5,706 nucleotides of DNA, taken from contig JASHWO010000260.1 of the NCBI GenBank assembly GCA_030044045.1, positions 1 to 5,706 of the forward strand, written 5' to 3'. This document shows, one piece after another, positions 1 to 5,581 of this stretch. The DNA comes from Acidimicrobiales bacterium. GTDB taxonomy: Bacteria > Actinomycetota > Acidimicrobiia > Acidimicrobiales > RAAP-2. Positions within the stretch are counted from its first letter, which is position 1. Each line of letters starts with the position of its first letter. A model generated the notes under the pieces. It saw only the letters and a program-made list of their open reading frames with translations. It had not been told where the DNA came from and did not search any database. The translations under genes and the position numbers were made by a program.

Positions 1-38
1 CCGCTAGGGCGGTACAGACGACGTGGCTGGTGGCCGTA

Positions 39-491
39 TCAGTTCCCGGGCTTCGGCGCTCGGCGACTACTTGCGCCGTCATGTGCCTTCAGGCGCTCCA
101 TCGGCTGGCCCGTGACCGTGGCGATGACGTCGAAGTCCTTGTCCACGTGCAGGACCGTGAGCCCGGCAAGCTCTGCCGTGGCCGAGACGAGCAGGTCGGG
201 TATCGACGGCGCCCGGTGCTGGCCGCGGTCGGCGAGCAGCTCCAGAACCTCTACGGCGCGGTCCTCGATGACCGGGGTGAGGTACTCGATCGGCATCGAG
301 GACAGCGGTGGCCGCGCCATCCAGGAACGCAGGTCCGGCCCGGACCGCGCCGAGTAACCGACCTCGAGACACGTGACCGTGGCAATCCGCACCAGTCCAC
401 GGTCGATCCTCGTCGCCCAGATGGCGGCATCCGGGCTGGCGGAGAGACGGACGAGCGCGGACTTGTCGACGAGCCAGGACGTCACCGCCAC
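39..491 (-). CDS. vapC: VapC-type PIN-domain ribonuclease toxin
   Basis: Predicted toxin of a type II toxin-antitoxin pair: a 150-residue PIN-domain protein, a family of Mg2+-dependent RNases held inactive by the partner antitoxin. The N-terminus carries the hydrophobic strand and first acidic residue of the fold (WLVDKSAL, D9). Further acidic positions expected in the active site are E43 (CLEVGY), D99 ([10 protein letters not shown]) and D117/D119 (VDKDFD). The length is normal for VapC. The start is GTG at 491, overlapping the antitoxin gene by 10 bases. A strong GGAGGTGAT lies about 13 bases upstream, inside the end of the antitoxin gene. A second in-frame GTG at 485 would give a 4-base GTGA overlap and cannot be excluded. 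The last 12 or so residues ([10 protein letters not shown] region) look like an unstructured tail. The RNA target cannot be told from sequence. Confidence 0.9.
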   Translation of the reverse strand: MAVTSWLVDKSALVRLSASPDAAIWATRIDRGLVRIATVTCLEVGYSARSGPDLRSWMARPPLSSMPIEYLTPVIEDRAVEVLELLADRGQHRAPSIPDLLVSATAELAGLTVLHVDKDFDVIATVTGQPMERLKAHDGASSRRAPKPGN

Positions 492-703
492 GCCTGGCTC
501 ATCACCTCCGGGTCGGCGAGGTCGGCGAACACCTGCGAGAACTCGACGAGATCCTCGGGACCGACCGAGGCCTCGGACATGGCAGCTTCCTGGGCCAACC
601 GGCGGCGCAGGTACTCGCTGCGTGACAGCCCCAAGCGCCCGGCCCGGGCGTCCAACGCCGCCACGACCTCATCGGGTACGTCGCGCACCAGGACGTCTGC
701 CAT
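482..703 (-). CDS. vapB: VapB-type ribbon-helix-helix antitoxin
   Basis: A 73-residue antitoxin cognate to the adjoining VapC. Residues 1-40 match a ribbon-helix-helix DNA-binding domain: a short strand (ADVLVRDVP), then two helices ([15 protein letters not shown] and [14 protein letters not shown]). The acidic and hydrophobic C-terminus (residues 50-73, with [17 protein letters not shown]) is the part expected to wrap around the toxin. The start at 703 is favoured over an in-frame ATG at 724. A near-perfect AAAGGAGG sits 5 bases before the 703 ATG, and the 724 ATG lies inside the palindromic operator candidate. Such antitoxins normally dimerise and repress their own promoter, with the toxin as co-repressor. 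The 18-bp palindrome just upstream fits this. Confidence 0.9.
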   Translation of the reverse strand: MADVLVRDVPDEVVAALDARAGRLGLSRSEYLRRRLAQEAAMSEASVGPEDLVEFSQVFADLADPEVMSQAWR

Positions 704-708
704 CTCAA

Positions 709-716
709 CCTCCTTT
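709..716 (-). promoter_or_regulatory. Shine-Dalgarno site that fixes the vapB start
   Basis: AAAGGAGG on the minus strand, 5 bases before the ATG at 703. It is one of the few strong ribosome binding sites in the window, and it decides the antitoxin start against the longer reading frame from 724. Strong antitoxin initiation ahead of a weaker, overlapping GTG toxin start fits the excess of antitoxin these modules need. Confidence 0.85.
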
Positions 717-733
717 GATATCATAGGATATCA
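716..733 (-). promoter_or_regulatory. Palindromic operator candidate of the vapBC module
   Basis: Minus-strand TGATATCCTATGATATCA is an inverted repeat with perfect 7-base arms (TGATATC/GATATCA) around a 4-base centre. It is AT-rich in a very GC-rich window and directly abuts the antitoxin Shine-Dalgarno site. It contains -10-like hexamers: TATGAT at 725-720 and TATCCT at 731-726. A ribbon-helix-helix antitoxin typically binds such a site to autorepress. The palindrome is seen directly; its use as operator is inferred, and I find no convincing -35 box. Confidence 0.65.
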
Positions 734-773
734 CCCGGGTGGGGTAGCAGGTCCGGCCTGCCTCCGTAGGGGG

Positions 774-1721
774 TCAGGCGGGTCGGCCCACGTGGTCGAG
801 CACGGCCCGGGTCCCCTCGGCCAGCTCGGTCCATGGCCGCCAGCCGAGCTGGATGGCGGCGCGGGCCACGTCCAGGCTGCTCCGCTGCAGCTCGCCCGGG
901 CGGGCCGGGGCGTAGCGGGGTGGGGCCTCCACCCCCGCCTGGGCGGCCATGGCCCGGTACAGCTCGTTGACCGAGATCTCCCGGCCGGTGCCCACGTTGC
1001 AGACCAACCCGCCGCCCCGGGTGGCCGCCCGGACGAAGGCGTCGACCACGTCGTCGACGTAGACGAAGTCCCGGGTCTGCTCGCCGTCGCCGTAGATGGT
1101 CACCGGGGTGCCGTCCACCAGGTGCCGGGCGAAGATGGCCACCACCCCCGCCTCGCCGTGCGGGTCCTGGCGGGGGCCGTACACGTTGGCCAGGGCCAGG
1201 GCGGCGAACTCCAGGGCGTGCAGCTCCCGGTAGGCAACCAGGTAGTCGATCACCACCTTCTTCGACACCCCGTACGGCGAGAGCGGCCGGTGGGGGTGGG
1301 CCTCCCGCACCGGCAGGTCAGCCGGGTCGGGGTCGCCGTAGAGGGTGCCACCGCTGGCGGCGAAGACCACCCGCTCGGCCCCGGCGGCCCGGGCCCCCTC
1401 CAGGACGTGCAGGCTGCCGATCACGTTCACGTCGGCGTCGAAGGCCGGGCGCTGCACCGACACCCGCACGTCGGCCTGGGCAGCCAGGTGGAACACCACC
1501 TCCGGGCGCCGGCGGGCCATGAGCTCCACCACGTCGGGCTGGCGCACGTCGAGCTGGTGGATGGTCAGCGCCCTGCCGGCCACGGCCCGGGCTTCGGCCA
1601 GGTTGGCCAGCGAGCCGGACGAGAGGTCGTCCACCACGTCCACCTCGTGGCCCTCGGCCAGGAGCCGGTCGACCAGCGTGGAGCCGATGAACCCCGCCCC
1701 GCCGGTGACCATCGTCCGCAT
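774..1721 (-). CDS. UDP-glucose 4-epimerase-like NAD-dependent sugar epimerase/dehydratase (extended SDR)
   Basis: A 315-residue extended short-chain dehydrogenase/reductase acting on nucleotide-sugars. The NAD-binding Rossmann motif TGGAGFIGS is at residues 6-14, the acidic end of strand 2 (VVDDLSSG) at 29-36, and HLAAQADVRVSV at 78-89. The catalytic YxxxK is Y150-K154 (SPYGVSKK). ANVYGPRQDP at 178-187 and YGDGEQTRDFVYVDDVV at 210-226 are substrate-side signatures typical of GalE-like enzymes. The catalytic Ser/Thr segment reads ASGGTLYG (122-129), so S123 or T126 must serve. The start ATG at 1721 has AGGGG 5 bases upstream; an open frame runs back to 1844 but that part overlaps the preceding gene and lacks a domain. 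It is the last gene of the four-gene run. UDP-glucose/galactose epimerisation is the likeliest reaction, but a related epimerase or dehydratase is possible. Confidence 0.9.
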   Translation of the reverse strand: MRTMVTGGAGFIGSTLVDRLLAEGHEVDVVDDLSSGSLANLAEARAVAGRALTIHQLDVRQPDVVELMARRRPEVVFHLAAQADVRVSVQRPAFDADVNVIGSLHVLEGARAAGAERVVFAASGGTLYGDPDPADLPVREAHPHRPLSPYGVSKKVVIDYLVAYRELHALEFAALALANVYGPRQDPHGEAGVVAIFARHLVDGTPVTIYGDGEQTRDFVYVDDVVDAFVRAATRGGGLVCNVGTGREISVNELYRAMAAQAGVEAPPRYAPARPGELQRSSLDVARAAIQLGWRPWTELAEGTRAVLDHVGRPA

Positions 1722-1756
1722 GCGACCCCTCTCTCCGTGACCCGGCGGGTGCCGGC

Positions 1757-2833
1757 CTAGCCCGGCACCCGCTCGCCGTCCACCGTGGTGCCCGAGGGCA
1801 CCACCACGGCGTGGCCGATCACCGAGACCGGTCGCACCTCGCACCGCATGCCCACGGTGGCCTGGGGACCGAGCACCGACCCCTCCACCGTGGAACCGGC
1901 GGCCACCCGGGCCCCGGCCAGCAGCACCGAGCCCCGCACGGTGGCGCCCTCCTCCACCACGCTCCCCGGCCCCAGCACCGAGTCCTCGATCCGCGCCCCC
2001 TCCTCCACGGTGGCCCCGTCGGCCACGAAGCAGGCCCCGACCACCTTGCCGGCCACCACCGGCGAGCCGGCCACCCAGAGCCCGCCGGCCTGGCGCCGGG
2101 CCCCGGCCACCGGCGGGTCGCCCCGGCGTCCCTCCACCAGGTCCCGGTGGGCCTGGAGGTAGGCGGCGGGGGTGCCCGTGTCCAGCCAGTAGGCCTCGTC
2201 GGCCGCCGCGTAGAGGGAGGCGTCGCGCACCATGGCCGGGAACGTCTCCCGCTCGATCGACACCCGGCGCCCGGCCGGCACCCGCTGCAGGAAGGACGGC
2301 TCGAGCACGTAGGTGCCGGCGTTGATGAGGTTCGTCGGCGCCTCCTCGCGGAGCGGCTTCTCCACGAAGGCGGTCACCCGGCCCCGCTCGTCGGTGGGCA
2401 CCACCCCGAACGCCGAGGGATCGGCCACCGGGTGCAGGGCGATGGTGCCCTCGGCCCGGCGATCTCGGTGGAAGGCCACCAGGGCCGACACGTCCATGTC
2501 GGTCAGGACGTCCCCGTTCACCACTACGAAGGTGTCCCGGATCCCGGCGGCGTCGGCGGCGAAACGCACCGCGCCAGCCGTGTCCAGGGGCTCGGGCTCC
2601 ACCGCGTAGGAGAGGCGCACCCCGGCCGCCGTGCCTTCCGGGTAGGCGTCCATGAAGGCGTCGGGGAGGTAGCCGAGCGACAGCACCGCCTGGTCGACGC
2701 CGTGGTAGGCCAAGTGGCCGAGCACCCGCTCGATCATGGGCTGCTCCACGATCGGCAGCATCTGTTTCGGGGTCGACAGGGTGAGGGGCCGGAGGCGAGT
2801 CCCCTCACCGCCGACCAGCACGACGGCTTGCAC
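1757..2833 (-). CDS. Sugar-1-phosphate nucleotidyltransferase, probably mannose-1-phosphate guanylyltransferase (ManB-like)
   Basis: A 358-residue cytoplasmic enzyme that would join a sugar-1-phosphate to an NTP, giving a nucleotide-sugar and pyrophosphate. The N-terminal nucleotidyltransferase domain (1-235) shows GGEGTRLRPLT (8-18), TPKQMLPI (21-28), NGDVLTDMD (106-114, the metal-binding Asp region), FVEKP (156-160), NAGTYVLEP (171-179) and YWLDTGTP (215-222). From about 255 to 352 follow hexapeptide-like units (VVAGKVVGACFVADGATVEEGA and onwards) of a left-handed beta-helix. Overall length and this layout match mycobacterial ManB (GDP-mannose pyrophosphorylase) better than short RmlA thymidylyltransferases, but base and sugar specificity are not proven. 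The start is GTG at 2833, just before VVLVGGEG and 5 bases after the preceding stop. There is no clear Shine-Dalgarno sequence, so translation is likely coupled. The open frame continues upstream to 3826 only as a shadow of the membrane-protein gene. Confidence 0.9.
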   Translation of the reverse strand: MQAVVLVGGEGTRLRPLTLSTPKQMLPIVEQPMIERVLGHLAYHGVDQAVLSLGYLPDAFMDAYPEGTAAGVRLSYAVEPEPLDTAGAVRFAADAAGIRDTFVVVNGDVLTDMDVSALVAFHRDRRAEGTIALHPVADPSAFGVVPTDERGRVTAFVEKPLREEAPTNLINAGTYVLEPSFLQRVPAGRRVSIERETFPAMVRDASLYAAADEAYWLDTGTPAAYLQAHRDLVEGRRGDPPVAGARRQAGGLWVAGSPVVAGKVVGACFVADGATVEEGARIEDSVLGPGSVVEEGATVRGSVLLAGARVAAGSTVEGSVLGPQATVGMRCEVRPVSVIGHAVVVPSGTTVDGERVPG

Positions 2834-2838
2834 GCTCG

Positions 2839-3744
2839 CTACTTCTTGTTCTTGGGCGTGGTGGTAGTCGGTGGCGAGGTGGTGGTGGTGGCCGGCGGCG
2901 CGGTCGTGGTGGTGGTGGTGGCCGGCGGCGCGGTCGTGGTGGTGCTCGTCGTGCCGGGAGCGGTCGTGGTGGTGGCCCCGGGCGCCGTGGTGGTGGTCGT
3001 GGTGCTCGATGTGGAGGCGCCGGCGCTGGCCTTCAGCACGGCCGTCTCCACGGTGGCGTCCCTGGCCAGCTTGGTGCCTGCCGGCACGAAGCCCACGGTG
3101 ATGAACTGGTTGTCGGTAAAGGGCAGGGTCTGCGGGTCCCCGGTGACGGTGACCGGCTTCACGGAGTTCTCCGTGAAGTCCGGCCAGTAGGTGACCGTCA
3201 CCTGGCCCTTCTTGCCGGCGTCGGGGGTGCCCTTCTTGCAGGTCTCGCCGTTCTTGTACGTGGTGACGGTCGTGCCGTCGGACTTGCCGGACTTGCCGGT
3301 CTTGGCGGTGGGGAAGGCCAGCGCTGTGGCGGTCAGGCTCAGCCCCGAGTAGCCGGAGACGAACTTGCCCAGCACGGCGTTCTTGCCGGCGGCGGTGTCC
3401 GACTTCGGCGCGACGACCAGCACGCCGTCGCCGGTGGTGAAGAACGACTTGGTCTTGGACGTGGCCGACGTGACGTTGGCGGCCAGCGAGGGCTGGGTCT
3501 TGCCGCACACGTCGAAGGAGATGCCGGCGAACCACGTTGTCTTGGTGGTCGGCTTTGTCGTCGCTGTGGCGGCGGACGAGGGGTGGCGGTACTCGTAGTT
3601 GGCGAAGACCACCGAGAGCACTCCCAGGAGGACGATGATCACCAGGGCCGCGTACCAGTTCACCGGGGTCTGGCCGCGGTAGGTCCGGCTCCCTCCGGTG
3701 GCTCCGGCACGTGCCACCCACTTGCCCGACGTGTTCCTCGCCAT
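2839..3744 (-). CDS. Single-pass membrane protein with extracytoplasmic domain and Thr/Pro-rich tail, unknown family
   Basis: A 301-residue protein I cannot assign to a named family. Residues 1-29 are basic and probably cytoplasmic (RTYRGQTPVNW at the end). One strong membrane helix spans about 31-48 (YAALVIIVLLGVLSVVFA). Positive charge before the helix and little after it predicts the C-terminus outside. A short Thr-rich linker (57-70) leads to a globular-looking domain of about 170 residues with two cysteines only, C80 and C169, which could form a disulphide. It contains TYWPDF, TGDPQTLPFTDNQFITVGFVPAGTKL and a Lys/Gly-rich stretch. Residues 244-296 are almost only Thr, Pro, Ala and Gly, ending in PKNKK. 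The ATG at 3744 is 14 bases after the regulator stop; no good ribosome site is visible. Its place just before a nucleotidyltransferase suggests, without proving, a role at the cell surface linked to glycans. Confidence 0.82.
   Translation of the reverse strand: MARNTSGKWVARAGATGGSRTYRGQTPVNWYAALVIIVLLGVLSVVFANYEYRHPSSAATATTKPTTKTTWFAGISFDVCGKTQPSLAANVTSATSKTKSFFTTGDGVLVVAPKSDTAAGKNAVLGKFVSGYSGLSLTATALAFPTAKTGKSGKSDGTTVTTYKNGETCKKGTPDAGKKGQVTVTYWPDFTENSVKPVTVTGDPQTLPFTDNQFITVGFVPAGTKLARDATVETAVLKASAGASTSSTTTTTTAPGATTTTAPGTTSTTTTAPPATTTTTTAPPATTTTSPPTTTTPKNKK
2857..3015 (-). repeat. Thr/Pro-rich low-complexity coding tract
   Basis: Encodes residues 244-296 of the membrane protein: runs of 3-6 Thr broken by APGA, APGT, APPA and SPP blocks. 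On the plus strand it reads as long GTGGTGGTC runs, which explains the Val/Trp-rich antisense reading frames here. Thr/Pro tracts on exported actinobacterial proteins are often wall-spanning linkers or O-mannosylation targets. Confidence 0.85.
2878..2944. repeat. 30-bp exact tandem repeat, about 2.2 copies
   Basis: Positions 2881-2910 and 2911-2940 are identical, and the identity at a 30-base period holds from 2878 to 2944. The unit encodes ten residues of the Thr/Pro tail (a Thr run plus APPA), so copy-number change would keep the frame and alter only tail length. Identity at the DNA level, including third positions, suggests a recent duplication. Confidence 0.85.
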
Positions 3745-3758
3745 AGCGGGAAGAAACC

Positions 3759-4700
3759 CTACAGCCTGGCGGGGACCCTCCCGGATCCACCCACCCGACC
3801 ACTCTCCGGACTGCCCACCCGACCACTCTCCGGGCTGCCCTCCCGACCGCCCAGCCGGCCCGTCCCCCGGCCCCCCGCCCGGCGCCGGGAGAGGGAGCGG
3901 TAGAGGGCGGCGGTATCGGGGTGGACGCAGGTACCGCCCCCGGCGCCGCCGCCGCCCACCAGGCGGACCAGGTCGGCCATGGCAGACTCCACCCCGGCCG
4001 GGTTCCCTTCCTGGTCGGCGGCTCGCAGGAGGATGCGGTAGAGGCGCTCGTCGTAGGGGCTGGCCAGGAGCGCCCGCCGGGCGGCCCGAGCGGCCCGCCG
4101 GCCGTCGCCTTCCCCCAGGTGGTGCTCGGCCAGCCGGACGGCCAGGTCCACCACCCCGTCCTCGACCGTGGCGGCCACCCCCTCCAGCACCGTCCAGTCG
4201 GGGCTGCGCAACCCCTCGAAAGGACGGCCCCGGACCAGGGACAGCCCCCGCCACCACTGGCGGGGGTCGGGCCCGGCGGCCAGGCGGCAGAGCAGGTCCC
4301 AGTCGGTGCCCACGGTGCCCGCCAGCCGCAGCGTGCCGTGGTGCCGGGGCAGGTGGTCGTGGCCTCGCCGGGAGCGGCCCAGCGACCGGCGGGCGGCCGA
4401 CACCGTCGAATAGAGGGTGGGGGCGGCCATCAGCCGGTCGGGCCACAGGGCCGTGGCCCAGGTCTCGTAGTCCACGCCGCGGGGGTGCAGGGCCAGGTAC
4501 GCCACCAGATCCAGGGTCCAGGCCCGGGTGAAGGGCCGGGCTGCCCCGACCACCTCCACCGGTCCCAGCACGAGCACCGCGACCTCGGGCGCCTCGACCG
4601 GGTCCACGGTCGGTTCGCCGGGGCGGGGCACGGTGGGCGGTCCCATCGGTGCCGCGGCGCCGGGAACCGGGATCTGGTGAGTGGCGATGTCGGTCTGCAC
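3759..4700 (-). CDS. Small BTAD-domain (SARP-like) transcriptional regulator
   Basis: A 313-residue protein if started at GTG 4700. After a Pro-rich lead (1-38), residues 40-130 look like an OmpR/SARP-type winged helix: VAVLVLGPVEVVG, then LDLVAYLALHPRGVDYETWATALWP, TLYSTVSAARRSLG and a wing around RHHGTLRLAG. Residues 133-272 fit the helical BTAD (TPR-like) domain: DWDLLCRLAAG, LVRGRPFEG, WTVLEGVAATVEDGVVDLAVRLAEHHLGEG, RRALLASPYDERLYRILLRAADQEGN and DTAALYRSLSR. No ATPase or sensor domain follows. BTAD proteins usually activate nearby genes, so the operon downstream is the natural target. The start is uncertain: ATG 4646 (295 residues) has no ribosome site, while GTG 4700 has GGGAGG about 15 bases upstream and G/C-rich third positions after it. 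The tail (276-313) is Gly/Arg-rich with a duplicated GSPESGRV. Confidence 0.82.
   Translation of the reverse strand: MQTDIATHQIPVPGAAAPMGPPTVPRPGEPTVDPVEAPEVAVLVLGPVEVVGAARPFTRAWTLDLVAYLALHPRGVDYETWATALWPDRLMAAPTLYSTVSAARRSLGRSRRGHDHLPRHHGTLRLAGTVGTDWDLLCRLAAGPDPRQWWRGLSLVRGRPFEGLRSPDWTVLEGVAATVEDGVVDLAVRLAEHHLGEGDGRRAARAARRALLASPYDERLYRILLRAADQEGNPAGVESAMADLVRLVGGGGAGGGTCVHPDTAALYRSLSRRRAGGRGTGRLGGREGSPESGRVGSPESGRVGGSGRVPARL
3791..3848. repeat. 24-bp tandem repeat, about 2.4 copies
   Basis: Positions 3791-3814 and 3815-3838 differ at one base (3810 versus 3834). A partial third copy runs to about 3848 with one more mismatch. It lies in the 3' end of the regulator gene and encodes GSPESGRV twice (residues 288-303) outside the predicted BTAD fold. 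The unit is a multiple of three, so length changes would stay in frame. Confidence 0.8.
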
Positions 4701-4749
4701 GTCCCATAACGGTCGCCTCCCGGCCACCGATGCACCCGATCGCTTCTCC

Positions 4750-5124
4750 TCAGGGTTTCGCCAGCCAGTCCTCGGCCGGCCGGCTGGAGGCGCCGGGCTG
4801 ATGCAGCCAACCCTCCAGGGCGGCCACGAGGAGCCCGGTGGCACGCCGGCTCCGGGGAAAGGTCCTGCTGCTGGTGAGCAGGATGCCGGGGCCGGCGTTG
4901 CCTCCCTCACCCCAGAGCAGGGGCCTGAAGTCCTTGGCGTTCTCCGTCACCACCCGCCGGCCGTCGGCGCGGGCCCATTCGTAGAGCTCGGCGTCGTCCA
5001 TGGCCCGGAGCGTGGGATCGGCGGCCACGGCCAGGATGTCGTGGCCCCTGTCGCGTAGCTGCTGGGCGATCACTGGTGAGAACATCTCGTCGAGCAGGAG
5101 CGCGGGCCCGGGCGGCGGGTTCAC
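4750..5124 (-). CDS. DUF5615-family PIN-like (Mut7-C type) toxin
   Basis: A 124-residue protein of the DUF5615/Mut7-C group, small PIN-fold relatives that are presumed RNases and are commonly the toxin partner of DUF433-type antitoxins (as in mycobacterial VapBC45). Recognition rests on LLLDEMFSP at 9-17 (acidic D12, E13), LRDRGHDILAVA at 23-34, the DDAELYEWARADGRRVVTENAKDF block at 43-66 (D43/D44, E47, E61, N62, D65) and GPGILL at 78-83. The start is GTG 5124, whose last two bases form the antitoxin stop (GTGA overlap). It has no Shine-Dalgarno sequence, so translation should depend on ribosomes finishing the antitoxin. The next Met (residue 14) would remove the DE motif. The C-terminal 15 residues look unstructured. 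The regulator start lies about 50-100 bases downstream, so read-through into the central operon is possible. Confidence 0.85.
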   Translation of the reverse strand: MNPPPGPALLLDEMFSPVIAQQLRDRGHDILAVAADPTLRAMDDAELYEWARADGRRVVTENAKDFRPLLWGEGGNAGPGILLTSSRTFPRSRRATGLLVAALEGWLHQPGASSRPAEDWLAKP

Positions 5125-5543
5125 GCCAGCAGGCGCTGCTGCACCAGCCAGGCCTCCTCCGCCTGGACGGACTCGTGGTCGGCGAGGGCGATCTCAGCGT
5201 CGAGCTCGTCCCGGTGGTCCGCGTAATAGCGCAGCGCGGCGCGCACCTGCCCTTCCGCCAGGGTAAGGACGTCGGCCGCGGCCAGCACCGCCGCCTCCCC
5301 GCGCTCGTCCATCTCCCTCGACGCCTTGACGACCTCCCAGACGTCAGGACCGAGAGCCAACGCGGCACGCCGGCCGCTCGGGCCGTCCTTGAAGACGATC
5401 CCGGGGTGCTCGACCATCCTGAGCCCCTCGTCCACCAACCGCGCTGCCAGGCCGGAAGGAGTCGCCCCCGGGACCGCCCGAGCACGCCGGCGTAGCCGTT
5501 CGAGGACGGCGGAGTCGAATCGGATCGATAGGGGGGTACTCAC
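5121..5543 (-). CDS. Antitoxin with ribbon-helix-helix-like N-terminus and DUF433-like body
   Basis: A 140-residue protein paired with the DUF5615 toxin. Residues 1-42 resemble a ribbon-helix-helix unit: a strand (PLSIRFDSAV), a basic helix (LERLRRRARAV) and a second helix (TPSGLAARLVDEGLRM). Residues 46-118 fit the DUF433-like antitoxin body: HPGIVFKDGPSGRRAALALG, DVWEVVKASREMDERGEAAVLAAADVLTLAEGQVRAALRYYADHRDELDAEI. The remainder is acidic and helical and may contact the toxin. The start is placed at GTG 5543 because a TACGAT -10 box ends 7 bases upstream and no ribosome site exists. An ATG at 5552 (three residues longer) is the alternative. The open frame back to 5696 is Arg/Pro/Gly-rich without a domain and is not counted. 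By analogy with related modules it should autoregulate. Confidence 0.82.
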   Translation of the reverse strand: MSTPLSIRFDSAVLERLRRRARAVPGATPSGLAARLVDEGLRMVEHPGIVFKDGPSGRRAALALGPDVWEVVKASREMDERGEAAVLAAADVLTLAEGQVRAALRYYADHRDELDAEIALADHESVQAEEAWLVQQRLLA

Positions 5544-5569
5544 GTAGTGCATCGTATCACTCGCGCTAC
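5544..5569 (-). promoter_or_regulatory. Imperfect inverted repeat over the antitoxin promoter
   Basis: Minus-strand arms GTAGCGCG and TGCACTAC pair at 6 of 8 positions around a 10-base centre and straddle the -10 box. It could be the operator for the RHH-like antitoxin, as the clearer palindrome is for vapB. The match is weak and may be chance. Confidence 0.3.
5551..5556 (-). promoter_or_regulatory. -10 box for a probably leaderless antitoxin mRNA
   Basis: Minus-strand TACGAT (fits TANNNT), followed by 7 bases and then the GTG at 5543. This spacing puts the transcription start on or next to the first base of the start codon. Leaderless messages starting with ATG or GTG are common in actinobacteria. 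No clear -35 hexamer is visible, so this remains a prediction. Confidence 0.55.
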
Positions 5570-5581
5570 ATTCGCGCGTCG

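Noticed and set aside
747..761. GCAGG/CCTGC hairpin between the epimerase stop and vapB, considered as a terminator
   Set aside because: Only 5 bp of stem with a GC loop and no T-run; such stems are common by chance here.
30..1760. A 576-codon open frame on the plus strand
   Set aside because: It runs antisense to vapC, vapB and the epimerase, each with clear family motifs. Its product is His/Gly/Arg-rich without a domain; long antisense frames are expected at this GC content.
2878..2944. Repeated block considered as a CRISPR array
   Set aside because: Copies abut without spacers and are part of a coding tract, so it is a simple tandem duplication.
1811..3190. A 459-codon plus-strand open frame with long Val runs
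   Set aside because: It is the mirror of the nucleotidyltransferase gene and the Thr/Pro tail; the Val runs are the complement of Thr codons.
3745..4707. The membrane-protein frame stays open upstream to an ATG at 4707 that has GGGAGG 8 bases before it
   Set aside because: The translated extension is Arg/Pro/Gly-rich with no domain and overlaps the regulator, whose winged-helix and BTAD motifs lie in another frame. The membrane protein begins naturally at 3744. An overlapping gene or programmed frameshift is not supported.
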